This document shows positions 32,885 through 44,600 of a DNA stretch of 64,000 nucleotides, piece by piece. The DNA is from Hermatobates lingyangjiaoensis (Eukaryota > Arthropoda > Insecta > Hemiptera > Hermatobatidae). Below the pieces are notes generated by a model. That model did not search any database. It was not told the origin of the DNA and was given only the letters and a program-made list of their open reading frames with translations. The position numbers and the translations under genes are program-made. The stretch covers positions 92,001 through 156,000 of the forward strand of contig JAPFBL010000381.1 in assembly GCA_026182355.1 (NCBI GenBank), given 5' to 3'. Positions within the stretch are counted from its first letter, which is position 1; every line of letters begins with the position of its first letter.

Positions 32885-33145
32885 ATAAACACGTGAAATA
32901 ACAATCAATGATCAAACCACAATAAGAAATGGGAAAACAAGACTAAGATCTTTCAACCCTAACAAGCGGTCTTCGTCATAGTCAAAAACCGAACTGAGGT
33001 GTTTTGGGTTCAGTTTGGGTTTTTGACTCTGACGAAGATCGCTTGTTACGGTTGAAAGATCTGAGTCTTGTTTTCCCATTTCTTATTGTGGTTTGATTAT
33101 TGATTGTTATTTCACTTGTTTATGTGAAATCTTTTTATATATATA
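32885..33145. mobile_element. PLE-A divergent inverted pair
   Basis: Arms of about 120 bp meet near 32998-33015. Both cores are complete, with a one-base change in the right stem (GATCGC). The right outer end is GTGAAATCTTTTTATATATA. Confidence 0.8.
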
Positions 33146-33296
33146 CATAAATTAAACAAATACAATAAACAAATATATATTAGATACAATGCTCTAAGGC
33201 CTTTAGTTACAGCATCATCAGAGAGCTATGATGATGTTATCAATATGATATGATATCATTAGCTCTCTGGTGATGTTGTAACGAAAGGCCTTAGAG

Positions 33297-34204
33297 CAGG
33301 GGTTCTTAACCGGAGGTATCCATATCCCTTGGGGCTATAGGACCCAAATGCTGGGGTATCCATACCTTTTGGGGGTATAGGAGCCAAATGCTGGGGTATC
33401 CATACCCCTTGGGGGTATGGGACCCAAATGCTGGGGTATCCATACCCCTTGGGGGTATAGGACCCAAATGCTGGGGTATCCATACCCCTTGGGGGTATGG
33501 GACCCAAATGCTGGGGTATCCATACCCCTTGGGGGTATAGGACCCAAATGCTGGGGTATCCATACCCCTTGGGGGTATAGGACCCAAATGCTGGGGTATC
33601 CATACCCCTTGGGGGTATGGAACCCAAATGCTGGGGGTATGGGACCCAAATGCTGGGTTATCCATACCCCTTGGGGGTATGGAACCCAAATGCTGGGGGT
33701 ACGGGACCCAAATGCTGGGGTATTCATACCCCTTGGGGGTATGGGACCCAAATGCTGTGGGTATGGGACTCGATCTCTCGTAATCAGCTATTTTTTTTAG
33801 TATCTCTCGTTATTTTCTTCTATTTTGTACCTATTATTGTTCACAGGTTATTTTATTTTAGTTATTCTTATGTTATTGTTCACTGTCGTTATGCTTCTAA
33901 GTAGTTAAAATCTAAATGAACTGTAACTTTAATTTTTTTTTCACTAGAAATGATCACTAGAAAAAAATTTTTTTTCACTATTTTCACTAGAAAAAAATGA
34001 TCAATGCTTATAATTTTTTCATGTTCTATTCCTCGCAATCCATATCTAAAGTACAGGATATTCAAGGTACTGACATATTTGGAAGGCATACTGGCAAATA
34101 ATAGGATAGGTAATAATTATTTCAACAGTCAAGTGAAGGGGGTATGGTACCATATTGGACAATCCATTGGGGGTCTGGAATCATTCAAAGGTTAAGAACC
34201 CCTG
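33297..34204. mobile_element. Non-autonomous hAT element, 908 bp
   Basis: Terminal inverted repeats CAGGGGTTCTTAACC and GGTTAAGAACCCCTG, flanked by a perfect 8-bp duplication CCTTAGAG (33289-33296 and 34205-34212), as in hAT transposition. No transposase is encoded. The left half is a 60-bp minisatellite. Confidence 0.93.
33318..33770. repeat. 60-bp minisatellite inside the hAT element
   Basis: About seven units of 60 bp with phase starts at 33361, 33421, 33481, 33541 and 33601, then shortened units. Each unit contains the self-complementary CATACCCCTTGGGGGTATG next to GACCCAAATGCTGGGGTATC, so each unit can form a hairpin. Confidence 0.92.
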
Positions 34205-34324
34205 CCTTAGAGCATTGTATCTAATATATATTTGTTTATTGTGGTTGTTTAATTCATATATTATATCAAGAGTTATTGTTGATTATTAATTTTCATGTTG
34301 ATATATATATATATATATATCAAT

Positions 34325-34690
34325 ACATATGAGTACCGCCCTGTCTTCCTGCGGGACTCTTCGCTCTTCGCTCTTCGCACCTCCTGATGACGACGATTGT
34401 CGAAATATCGATGTGAGTTATGTCTGTGTCTTTCTGTGTGTTTCCTTCGTTTTTTATTTTATTATATATATATAAATACATATCAATGATCAAACCAGAA
34501 TAAGAAATGGGAAAACAAAACTTAGATCAAGTTATCAAGTTATCAAGAATAAACTCAGTTGGGTTTTGACTCTGAAGAAGACCGTTTGTTACGGTTGAAA
34601 GATCTTAGTCTTGTTTTCCCATTTCATATTATGGTTTGATCATTGATTGTTATTTCACGTGTTTATGTGAAATCTTTATATATATATATA
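34325..34690. mobile_element. PLE-C arm and PLE-A pair
   Basis: 34335-34455 is a plus-sense PLE-C arm with a complete core (CTGATGA, C, GAC/GTC, GAA, ATAT, C). 34480-34680 is a PLE-A pair whose left arm has lost its core; the right arm core reads CTGAAGAAGACCG. Both are bounded by TA runs. Confidence 0.75.
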
Positions 34691-34704
34691 TTGTGTTAAA
34701 CTGA

Positions 34705-35242
34705 ATTGCCTTAATCAAACATACCTTTCTTTTGAGCAGTTTTTCGTATTTTCTTGATAATTTCAAATCATCTTGATTCAGTTGGTGAATTATTTGAGCA
34801 AAACTCTGGTTGGCCATCATTATTTAATGATTAACATTTGACATGTTTCGGCTGTCTCCAACCATCTTCAGAAACCATTTTCAACCATCACAAAACAAAA
34901 CTATTTTCATCGAACAAGTATGTAAACATAACAGTAAGCTTTTAGTGAATAATTTTATTTAGCTTACTGTTATGTTTACATACTTGTTCGATGAAAATAG
35001 TTTTGTTTTGTGATGGTTGAAAATGGTTTCTGAAGATGGTTGGAGACAGCCAAAACATGTCAAATGTTAATCAATAAATAATGATTGCCAACCAGAGTTT
35101 TGCTCAAATAATTCACCAACTGAATCAAGATGATTTGAAATTATCAAGAAAATACGAAAAACTGCTCAAAAGAAAGGTATATTTGATTAAGGCAATTCAG
35201 TTTAACACATTTGTATAAAAGAAGGTCTGCTCCCTATTTATA

Positions 35243-35247
<5 letters not shown>
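34705..35247. mobile_element. PLE-L inverted pair carrying PLE ORF starts on both arms
   Basis: Near-perfect inverted arms about the centre 34945. Each carries a core CTGAAGA, T, GGTT...AGCC, GAA, ACATGT, C (right arm changed to CCAAAA), then an ORF start M(M/I)ANQSFAQIIHQLNQDDLK and LSRKYEKLLKRK. The right arm continues past a frameshift to GLLPIYTNI and then (TA)n. The TTT/AAA flank pairs as helix I. Confidence 0.8.

Positions 35248-35308
<61 letters not shown>
35248..35308. repeat. (TA)n microsatellite
   Basis: Pure TA run starting inside the AATATA codons of the PLE-L peptide and ending at a PLE-E arm. Confidence 0.95.
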
Positions 35309-35311
<3 letters not shown>

Positions 35312-35867
35312 GGTGTGTTCTCTAATCGGGTTCGGTCAATTTTCCAGGATAAAAAATCAAACTCTCGTTGCCAACGTTTCGGTTTTATTTAAAACCTTTT
35401 TCATAGGCAGAAGTAAGAATTTTTTAACTAAGAAAATGAAATTTACATTATTTAAAGGAACAACAATGTTAGCCGGACAAAACCTTCGACTAGACTGTCA
35501 GGAAAATCGTCAGGAAAATTATCACAACTAGAATAAAATAAAATAAAATAAAATGGAACCATTACACTTGATAAACTAAACATTACTTGATAACAAACAA
35601 CAGGTTGCAATGGTTGTTTGTTATCAAGTAATGTTTAGTTTATCAAGTGTAATAGTTTCATTTTATTTTATTTTATTCTATGTGTGATAATTTTCCTGAC
35701 GATGGTGATTGTAGCACTGAAACATGTCGAAGAATAAATTCAATGGAATGAAATATGGAGAGTTAATTCATAAGATAAGAAACCCAGAGGTAAAAAAGAG
35801 TTTTAGAAAATTAGAAACATTTTCTAACAAATTAAATAATGTGAAATTGGACATTCATTTTTTAAAC

Positions 35868-35870
<3 letters not shown>
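35309..35870. mobile_element. PLE-E arm, inverted tips and a PLE ORF start
   Basis: 35309-35410 is a PLE-E arm. 35530-35665 is an inverted pair (TTACACTTGATAAACTAAAC). At 35697 a core CTGACGA, T, imperfect hairpin, GAA, ACATGT, C precedes an ORF start MSKNKFNGMKYGELIHKIRN, which runs into (TA)n at 35868. Confidence 0.65.
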
Positions 35871-35898
<28 letters not shown>

Positions 35899-35947
35899 GC
35901 TTTCACATAAACACGTGAAATAACAATCAATGATGTGGTTTGATCAT

Positions 35948-36008
<61 letters not shown>
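35948..36008. repeat. (TA)n microsatellite
   Basis: Pure TA run; the preceding 35895-35948 is two tiny PLE-A tips facing each other. Confidence 0.95.
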
Positions 36009-36015
<7 letters not shown>

Positions 36016-36132
36016 CATTAATTTACCACAATGAAACAAATTTGGAAACAATGCTCTACGGTAATATTTATACGGTAGAATACATATACATGTATCTTAA
36101 AAAAATGCATGTAATTACAGAATTTCATTTAA

Positions 36133-36181
<49 letters not shown>

Positions 36182-36182
36182 T
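36133..36182 (+). repeat. (TAG)n trinucleotide repeat
   Basis: About 16 copies of the TAG/AGT triplet. Confidence 0.95.
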
Positions 36183-36900
36183 GTAATAGTTCAACTCTGG
36201 CACAGTTTTAATTTTTCTTAAAAAAATGTGTCTCATTACAGTTTTTTTTTGATTAATCAGTAGAAATTACTTACTTAATGATAATTAAATAAAAGTGAAA
36301 GTTTAAAAGAAAAGTTTTCCCTTTTGTTAACCCTTAATCCTTTAAATAATTAAATATCATTACTTAAATCAGCAGGATATTGACGTAGAATGAAATGTTA
36401 AGATGGCAGAAAGGAGAGGGGGAAAATGGAGCATAGATGTCATTGGGTCTGTTATTTGTTTAATAAACAACACCCCCCCCCCCCCACTACTATCTATGTA
36501 GCAAGCCACCAATCAGATTGTTCCTTTGACCCTTACAGGCCACGCCCCATTGATCCAACCCCCGCTCAAACCACCCCAATTCACAAAACAAGACTGTCAA
36601 GTCAAATCCAGTTTATGGCTTTCCCTAGAACATCAAACGTACAGATTAAAAAACAAACGTAAGTACATTTCATTCATTAAATAAGAAAAACAATGAAAAG
36701 CTTTATACGTAATATATGTAAAAAAAAAAGAAATAATAACTTTTAAAATCGTAGATAGTGTAAAAAAATAAAAAGTACTAGTATTTATTCTTTGCTTTGT
36801 GTATCTTCTAGATATTTGAGGTCCTTGTAGAAGGTCGTAAGTTCTAAACTTATAGTACATGAATGAATACACTGATATTTTTATAGTCATTGTGGACCGT
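36183..36900. other. Region without recognised gene
   Basis: Contains a C run (36473-36486) followed by a moderately GC-rich patch to 36640 with ACCAATCAGA and CACGCCCC words. It could be regulatory, but nothing identifies a transcript. Confidence 0.4.
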
Positions 36901-36904
36901 TTCT

Positions 36905-37215
36905 TAAACTTAGTATGTATATATATACCTTTTCGTTAGAAATACGATGCGAAGCGGACAAATATAGTTCAATATAGAAAAAGAAACATAGAGAAGTTAA
37001 AAGCACACACTTACAGTGTGTAATTTTCAGTTTGAACCGTCATCAGGAGAAATAAGAGAGGAGACCCTCTCCAACTCCAACCGTCTCTGTACCAGTGCGC
37101 TTGGTTTCCCTCTTTCTTATCTCTTCTGAAGACGGTTCAAATCAAAAATTACAGACTGTAAGTGTGTGCTTTTAATTTCTCTATGTTTCTTTTTCTGCAT
37201 TGAACTATACATATA
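36905..37215. mobile_element. PLE-B divergent inverted pair
   Basis: Arms 36930-37070 and 37072-37213. Left core CTGATGA, C, GGTT/AACC; right core CTGAAGA with stem GGTT and changed AATC. The left arm retains the GGACCGTTTC tip at 36893. Confidence 0.75.
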
Positions 37216-37217
37216 TA

Positions 37218-37435
37218 TATATCAATGATCAAACCACAATAAGAAATGGGAAAACAAGACTAAGATCTTTCAACCGTAACAAGCGGTCTTTGTCAGAATC
37301 AAAAACCCCACTGACTCTGACGAAGACTGATTGTTACGGTTGAAAGATCTTAGTCATGTTTTCCCATTTTCTTGTTGTGGTTTGATCATTGATTGTTATT
37401 TCACGTGTTTATGTGAAATCTTTATATATATATAT
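37218..37435. mobile_element. PLE-A divergent inverted pair
   Basis: Arms meet at AAAACCCCACTGACTCTGAC. Cores carry single substitutions (TTTGTCAGAATC; GACTGATTG). The outer right tip GTGAAATCTTTATATATA abuts TA. Confidence 0.75.
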
Positions 37436-37474
37436 ATAGTTTCTACATTGAACTATATATATATATATATATAT

Positions 37475-37600
37475 ATTGTTAAAAGTATCGACCGTGGAAT
37501 AGAAACAAAACTAAAGTTTATCGGGACTTTCGCAATGATAGTTTAATTTGAACCTGAAGAACTGACCAAGTCCCGATAAACTTTAGTTTTGTATATATAT
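37475..37600. mobile_element. PLE-E inverted scraps
   Basis: Two short outer ends (AAAGTTTATCGGGACTTTCG and GTCCCGATAAACTTTAG) facing each other with the core lost. Confidence 0.6.
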
Positions 37601-38139
37601 ACTGGATACAATGCTCAAAGGCCCTTCATTGTAACATCATCAGAGAGCTAAATGAACTAAAACAAAAGATAATTACAAGTTAACCTGTTTGATTGAAGTC
37701 TTCAGAAGCGCTGACTGAATTTAATGTTCCTAAAATAGACGAAATCTTGCTCTGTTTAATTATTCCTTTTATCAATATTTCATCCAATTTGTAAAGTCCA
37801 GGACTATTATTCAATAATTTTTCATAAAAGTTCTTTATGAGCGCACTTTGAATAATTTTCCTTTTTCTTTCTGAAGGCACAAAAATTAATTCCTTAGCTT
37901 TGTCCCTTTTTTATTGTATAATTTTTGTTACTTACATGTATGATGAACAAGGCACTCTTTTTGTCTTCCTGTCTGATTGAATAGTTGTGTGGTTTTAACT
38001 AAGAACAACGAAAAGTCCAGTTTTTTCAAAAATGAGGGCAGATCTTTCAAACAGGGTCTTTATGGAATGACTAAAATATTTCCATCCTATGAACTGTTCT
38101 TCACTGTTTGATGTCATGATTTCACTTTTTTTCTTAGTA

Positions 38140-38873
38140 CAGTGGAACCTCTACATACGAGCTACTCTACTTACGAGAAACTCGAGATACGAGAGGTCTT
38201 TCGAGCAAAAATCTTGCTCTACATACGAGAGAAAATCAAAGTTACGAGAATTTCCAGATGGTTCCGCTAGGTGGCCAATTTACGAGAATTTCCAGATGTT
38301 CCCAGAAAAAGTGGCTACTAGTCGTACTACAGCTCTTTTTAATGACACTTGCCTTACACATTTCCGAAACATTTTGAAAGGGAGGCAGAGACAAACCTCC
38401 TTGGATAAGTTTTTCTTCAAAAGACCTATAGAAAGTGAAAGTGTTGCGATTCCAGCTAAAAGGGTAAAAGAAAGCGAAGAAAAGTAAAAATTGATACAGT
38501 AATGTTAAAAAGCAAAAAAAAAGCAGAAAAAAGTGCATAAATAAATTAGTGCCGTAAAAAAATTTAGTTTTTCATAAAGTTAACTTTAATTTTAAGTGGA
38601 AGTGCTCATAATAAATGCTCATAATAAACTCGCATTTTATTTCGTTAATATCATCTTATTTATCTTATTACTGTATTTTTATGTTCAGTCACTATTTGAA
38701 TGTGTTTTTAGTAATCAGGAAGATGTGTTCATAGTTATTTAGGGTTAACTTGAATAATTTTGGGAGGACGGGAACAAATTAATTGGTTTTCAGTTATTTC
38801 TTATGGGAAAAATTCGCTCTAGATACGAGCACGATCCGGGAACGAATTAATCTCGTATGTAGAGGTTCCACTG
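38140..38873 (+). mobile_element. Tigger/pogo-like DNA transposon, 734 bp, internally deleted
   Basis: Inverted ends CAGTGGAACCTCTACATACG and its complement (right end at 38873), flanked by TA on both sides. It encodes only the transposase tail. It is related to the element at 1-653 and sits within a PLE copy. Confidence 0.9.
38280..38487 (+). pseudogene. Tigger-like transposase C-terminal fragment
   Basis: KVATSRTTALFNDTCLTHFR, then NILKGRQRQTSLDKFF and KRPIES, match the C-terminal region of Tigger transposases (HFR-IL-RRQKQ-SLD-F). The DDE catalytic residues are deleted. Confidence 0.8.
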
Positions 38874-39010
38874 TATTGTTAATTAATCTTTTTGGATACA
38901 TTCATTTTGAAACTTGATATGTTAATTTTTCATATGCCTACAAAATACAAGGAAACTCAAAAAAATAATATAATCATTCAAAAATCAAACATACATAAAA
39001 AAAGAAACCG

Positions 39011-39526
39011 CAAAACGTTACAATTAAGAAAAACATAATAGAAATTTTTGATAATAGGTTAGTGAGAAAAACTATAGAAGTATATGATTTTGAAACAGAA
39101 AAGGAAGTATGACATTGTTGTTTGTCGGTTGTCTGGTGTCAAATGTGTTCAGTGGCACGTGTTCATTCAAACTAGACAGTTGTTCAAATCAACAGACTAT
39201 TTTTCTTGTAAAAAAATAAAAAAAATCTTTAATATAATACTTAGTTTTTCTGTTTCAAAATCTTATACTTCTCTAAGTTTTCTGACTAACCTATTGTCAA
39301 AATTTCTATTGTATTTTCTTATTGGTAACTTTTTCCGCTTTTTATGTATGTTCAATTTTTGAATAATTCTATTATTTTTCTTTTATTTCCTGTTTTGGTA
39401 GGCCTATGAAAAAGGTTTTAAATAAAAACCGAATCATTGGCAATGAAGGTTTAATTTGAACCTGAAGAACTGACCGAGTCCTGATAAACTTTTGTTTTGT
39501 TTCTACTTTACGGTGGATACTTTTAT

Positions 39527-39530
<4 letters not shown>
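39011..39530. mobile_element. PLE-E inverted pair
   Basis: Inner inverted blocks (TTTGAAACAGAAAAG / CTGTTTCAAAATC) and a right arm with CCTATGAAAAAGG, loop, AACCGAATCATTGG (core decayed), then GACCGAGTCCTGATAAAC to TA. Confidence 0.7.

Positions 39531-39582
<52 letters not shown>
39528..39582. repeat. (TA)n microsatellite
   Basis: TA run between a PLE-E end and a PLE ORF start. Confidence 0.95.
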
Positions 39583-39586
<4 letters not shown>

Positions 39587-39862
39587 GTACAAAGGCAGCA
39601 GGTCTTCCCTTAAGCATATGTTATTAAAATAAGCAGCAGCTTCTGCATTGACCAGTTTCTTGTTGACACTCTCTAGTTTTCGTATCACTTTGCGGTGAGA
39701 CTCTGGTAGCTTCCAAAGAAGGTTAGCAAAAGACATTAACACAAACAATAAACATACGTCAAACACGAAAAACTAAATTTTAATCACTGTTTTAATAACT
39801 AAATTAACAAACTAAATAAAAATACGTACAAGCTTTCGGCTCTCATTCGCCATCTTCAGGTA
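39583..39862 (-). pseudogene. PLE 5' end with intact start region, truncated at TA
   Basis: Minus sense: hammerhead-like core at 39862, about 90 bp leader, ATG at 39737, then MSFANLLWKLPESHRKVIRK, LESVNKKLVNAEAAAYFNN, ICLREDLLPLYTNI and directly (TA)n. The NAEAA...C-x3-DLLPxYTNI segment is a recurrent PLE N-terminal motif here. No later domains follow. Confidence 0.75.
39827..39862 (-). ncRNA. Hammerhead-ribozyme-like motif, PLE-O type (5' of PLE ORF)
   Basis: TAC, CTGAAGA, extra T, stem GGC/GCC with loop, GAA, palindrome AGCT, T, then GTA, which pairs with TAC. It lies about 90 bp upstream of the PLE start codon, on the same strand. Confidence 0.6.
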
Positions 39863-39913
39863 TAAACTAAAATTAATTAAGTCTAATGCACTATAGTTAG
39901 AATAAAATAAAAT

Positions 39914-40194
39914 ATTGTAGTTCAATATAGACAAAGAAACATAGAGAAATCAAAAGAACACACTTACAGTCTCTAATTTTCGGTTTGAACCGTCTTCAGG
40001 ACAGATAAGAGATAACCAAGCGCACTGGTTCAGAGACGGTTGGAGACCAACGATTGGTTTCTCTCTCTTATCTCTCCTGAAGACGGTTCAAACCGAAAAT
40101 TAGAGACTGTAAGTGTATTCTTTTGATTTTTCTATGTTTCTTTGTCTATATTGAACTATATTTGTCCGTTTTGAATCGTATTTCCAACGAAAAC

Positions 40195-40196
<2 letters not shown>
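39914..40196. mobile_element. PLE-B divergent inverted pair
   Basis: Arms 39916-40050 and 40055-40196, both with complete cores. The inner tip is at GGTTGGAGACCAACG. The right end GGATCGTATTTCCAACG-like tip abuts TA. Confidence 0.8.

Positions 40197-40261
<65 letters not shown>
40196..40261. repeat. (TA)n followed by (GA)n
   Basis: About 38 bp of TA, then 27 bp of GA. Confidence 0.95.
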
Positions 40262-40267
<6 letters not shown>

Positions 40268-40940
40268 AGCAAACGAAAGTCCTCCATAAGCAGCCGCAAC
40301 AATAACGTCCGCATGAATCAGGGATGGGGAACCTTTTTTGCAGTAAAGGCCATTTTAGCATCACCAACTTTCCTAAAAGGTTACAAAGAATACATATACA
40401 AATTTATATGTAATAGTTATATTTTAAAATATTTGAATCTATCATTATATTACCTGCTCAGTGTATCTAAAACTATTTCATATCTTTCAATAGATTCAGT
40501 GATATCTCCTTACTCGCTTCGTTTATTACCTTTCATATCTCTACCAACGACCAACGAATATATCCGCGCACTATAGTGCACGTCGAAACTAGCAGTTCCA
40601 GACCAGAGGCCTTCTACAGCTTGTTTACTGTGCTACTATAACTTGGAATGTCAGTAATTCATGTCAGATATTAAGTTCATCTGTACAGTAATGATGTATT
40701 CGCGGTCATGTGGTCATGTTAGTCATAGTTTTCAATGTTTTTTAGTCATGAGTTGGAAAAATGGTCAGTGGATGAAGTAATTGTTCAATGAGGTTGGTGG
40801 CAGGATTGAGAGCTTGTACAAGGAGGTCTGGACGAGTAGGTAGTTTGTTGTCTTCATTAGTTGTAAGTCAAGTGATGTTTTCTTAACTCAGGAAAATCAT
40901 TTTCTAAAAGCTTAGACTTTTCTTACCCTAACTTGAAAAG
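40262..40940. other. Region with one dispersed repeat
   Basis: 40540-40622 is the inverted copy of the TATAGTGC-palindrome repeat (see 1380-1462). Otherwise no gene recognised. Confidence 0.5.
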
Positions 40941-41110
40941 ATAACAGAGTATATATTATAGAATATAGATAACTCTATATTATATAGAGTATAGGTTATA
41001 TAATATAGATTATAGAATATATGACAGAGTATAGGTCACACTGGTAGGTCCGGAGTTCGATCCCCACCTGGCCTTCAATATATTCACGCGGGAGTTGAAT
41101 AAATCTGTCA
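40941..41110 (-). repeat. Short AT tandem segment and SINE fragment
   Basis: 40941-41034 has loose repeats of TATAGAATATAG, also found at 46.38-46.6 kb. 41035-41105 is the reverse complement of the SINE family part with GGGGATCGAACTCC. Confidence 0.55.
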
Positions 41111-41689
41111 AGTAATGATTGATGAATAGTCTTCTTCCGAAATGCCAGATTGTTTTTGTCTTTATTACCAGAATTGTAATTCTTTTTATATATTGAAACA
41201 TTTTTTCTCAATAAATCACAGAAGACCGCAGGTTCGCTGCGCTTGGCATAGATCTTTAGCCTGATGGGAAGCAAAAGCTGCTAAATCATACTGAAGGGTG
41301 AAGAAAAAGTTTTGAGAAGATAATCGTTAGCTGTAAGGGATCTGAAGCAACTAAACAAGTTGATTTTCCACCCGCGGAAACCCTCCCAAGAACTGAGGAT
41401 CTCAAGGAAACAGCAATTACAGCACAGTGAGAAAGGCTTTTAAAAAGATGCTTTCGTTCGTAAAAGGTGATAACCGTACAAAAGCTGAAGATACGGGCTA
41501 TCCCACAGGTCAGAGCGCGATAAAGCGGGCTTCCATCTACAGAGCCCGGCTTAGAGATACAACCCACCCACCGCCCGCAAGGATAAGTCTTAAGAAAGTC
41601 ATGTGTTAGCCAAACAAGACTTGTAGGAACAGACAGCAGCCAAGTCAAAGTGCGAGGGTGGACTCACCGGCATTTCTTCGCCAGAAACA
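41111..41689. other. Left flank of the GC-rich array
   Basis: GC content rises through this segment. Short open frames exist on both strands but show no domain. It may be the unique part of the element from which the array grew. Confidence 0.4.
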
Positions 41690-44600
41690 ATCCGCCTAGT
41701 GGTGCCTTTCTTAGTTCACACCATGAGGGGACAACCCCCCAGGTATGTTAAGCCCCCCCACAAGGACAAGGTGAAGGCACATCGGGGGGGTCCGTGCTGT
41801 TAAAATACTCACGAGGCCAAACATCCTCCTAGTGGTGCCTTTCTTAGTTCACACCATGAGGGGACAACCCCCCAGGTATGTTAAGACCCCCCCCCCCCAC
41901 CATACCAGGTGAAGGCACATCAAGGGGGTCCGTGCTGTTAAAATACTCCGGAGGCCAAACATCCTCCTAGTGGTGCCTTTCTTAGTTCACACCATGAGGG
42001 GACAACCCCCCCAGGTATGTTAAGCCCCCCCACAAGGACAAGGTCAAGGCACATCGGGGGGGTCCGTGCTGTTAAAATACTCCGGAGGCCAAACATCTTC
42101 CTAGTGGTGCCTTTCTTAGTTCACAACATGAGGGGACAACCCCCCAGCTATGTTAAGCCCCCCCACCACGACAAGGTGAAGGCACTTCGGGGGGGTCCGT
42201 GCTGTTAAAATACTCCGGAGGCCAAACATCTTCCTAGTGGTGCCTTTCTTAGTTCACAACATGAGGGGACAACCCCCAAGGTATGTTAAGCCCCCCCCCC
42301 CCCCCCAACACGACAAGGTAAAGGCACTTCGGGGGAGTCCGTGCTGTTAAAAACTCCGGAGGCCAAACATCCTCCTAGTGGTGCATTTCTTAGTTCACAC
42401 CATGAGGGGACAACCCCCCAGGTATGTTAAGCCCCCCCCCCCCCCCCCCAACACGACAAGGTGAAGGCACTTCGGGGGAGTCCGTGCTGTTAAAAACTCC
42501 GGAGGCCAAACATCCTCCTAGTGGTGCCTTTCTTAGTTCACACCATGAGGGGACAACCCCCCAGGTATGTTAAGCCCCCCCATCACGACAAGGTGAAGGC
42601 ACTCGGGGGGTCCGTGCTTTAAAAACTCCGGAGGCCAAACATCCTCCTAGTGGTGCCTTTCTTAGTTCACACCATGAGGGGACAACCCCCCAGGTATGTT
42701 AAGCCCCCCACACGACAAGGTGAAGGCACTCGGGGGGTCCGTGCTTTAAAAACTCCGGAGGCCAAACATCCTCTATGGTGCTTTCTTATTCACACCATGA
42801 GGGGACAACCCCCAGGTATTTAACCCCCCCACAACGACAAGGTAAGGCACTCGGGGGGTCCGTGCTGTTAAAACTCCGGAGGCCAAACATCCTCCTAGTG
42901 GTGCCTTTCTTAGTTCACACCATGAGGGGACAACCCCCCAGGTATGTAACCCCCCCATCACGACAAGGTGAAGGCACATCGGGGGGGTCCGTGCTTTAAA
43001 ATCCGAGGCAAACATCTCTAGTGGCCTTTCTTAGTTCAACCTGAGGGCAACCCCCCAGGTATGTTAAGCCCCCCCACACGACAAGTGAAGGCACATCGGG
43101 GGGGTCCGTGCTTTAAAATACTCCGGAGGCCAAACATCCTCTAGTGGTGCCTTTCTTAGTTCACACCATGAGGGGACAACCCCAGGTATGTTAAGCCCCC
43201 CCACACGACAAGGTGAAGGCAATCGGGGGGTCCGTGCTGTTAAAAACTCCGGAGGCCAAACATTCTCCTAGTGGTGCCTTTCTTATTCACACCATGAGGG
43301 GACAACCCCCCAGGTATGTTAAGCCCCCCCACACGACAAGGTGAAGGCACATCGGGGGTCCGTGCTTTAAAAACTCCGGAGGCCAAACATCCTCCTAGTG
43401 GTGCTTTCTTAGTTCACACCATGAGGGGACAACCCCCCAGGTATGTTAAGCCCCCCCCCACGACAAGGTGAAGGCACATCGGGGGGGTCCGTGCTTTAAA
43501 AACTCCGGAGGCCAAACATCCTCCTAGTGGTGCCTTTCTTAGTTCACACCATGAGGGGACAACCCCCCAGGTATGTTAAGCCCCCCCACCAACGACAAGG
43601 TGAAGGCACATCGGGGGGGTCCGTGCTGTTAAAATACTCCGGAGGCCAAACATCCTCCTAGTGGTGCCTTTCTTAGTTCACACCATGAGGGGACAACCCC
43701 CCAGGTATGTTAAGCCCCCCCCATCACGACAAGGTGAAGGCACATCGGGGGAGGGGGTCCGTGCTGTTAAAATACTCCGGAGGCCAAACATCCTCCTAGT
43801 GGTGCCTTTCTTAGTTCACACCATGAGGGGACAACCCCCCAGGTATGTTAAGCCCCCCCACACGACAAGGTGAAGGCACATCGGGGGGGTCCGTGCTGTT
43901 AAAATACTCCGGAGGCCAAACATCCTCCTAGTGGTGCCTTTCTTAGTTCACACCATGAGGGGACAACCCCCCAGGTATGTTAAGCCCCCCCACACGACAA
44001 GGTGAAGGCACTTCGGGGGGTCCGTGCTGTTAAAAACTCCGGAGGCCAAACATCTCCTAGTGGTGCCTTTCTTAGTTCACACCATGAGGGGACAACCCCC
44101 CAGGTATGTTAAGCCCCCCCCCCCCATCACGACAAGGTGAAGGCACATCGGGGGGGTCCGTGCTGTTAAAAACTCCGGAGGCCAAACATTCTCCTAGTGG
44201 TGCCTTTCTTAGTTCACACCATGAGGGGACAACCCCCCAGGTATGTTAAGCCCCCCCCCCCCACCACGACAAGGTGAAGGCACATCGGGGGGGTCCGTAT
44301 GTTAAAATACTCCGGAGGCCAAACATCCTCCTAGTGGTGCCTTTCTTAGTTCACGCCATGAGGGGACAACCCCCCAGGTATGTTAAGCCCCCCCCCCATC
44401 ACGACAAGGTGAAGGCACATCGGGGGGTCCGTGCTCTTAAAATACTCCGGAGGCCAAACATCCTCCTAGTGGTGCCTTTCTTAGTTCACGCCATGAGGGG
44501 ACAACCCCCAGGTATGTTAAGCCCCCCCCACCACGACAAGGTGAAGGCACATCGGGGGGGTCCGTGCTGTTAAAATACTCCGGAGGCCAAACATCCTCCT

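Larger units (their letters stand above)
33180..34295. mobile_element. PLE-G inverted pair interrupted by a hAT element
   Basis: Left arm 33190-33232 and right arm 33255-33296 plus 34213-34295 are PLE-G copies (GCTCTCTG(G/A)TGATGTTG, TAACGAAAGGCCTTAGAGC). The right arm is split by the hAT element, so the transposon inserted after the PLE pair formed. Confidence 0.85.
37603..39010 (-). pseudogene. PLE endonuclease copy split by a Tigger-like element
   Basis: Minus sense, from the right: TGTATCCAAAAAGATTAATT (the LMYPKRLID-equivalent region) at about 38878-38905, the Tigger insertion (38140-38873), then SEEQF-like sequence from 38097, an internal deletion removing the GIY-YIG core, and the C-terminal peptide PSERKRKIIQSALIKNFYEK, then YKLDEILIKG, ending at 37680. 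A PLE-G core (CTGATGA at 37643-37637) lies 37 bp past the stop, as in the 8.2 kb copy. Confidence 0.75.

Noticed and set aside
33259..33800. Repetitive Gly/Pro/Tyr frames of 95-138 codons on both strands
   Set aside because: They come from the 60-bp minisatellite inside a non-autonomous hAT element.
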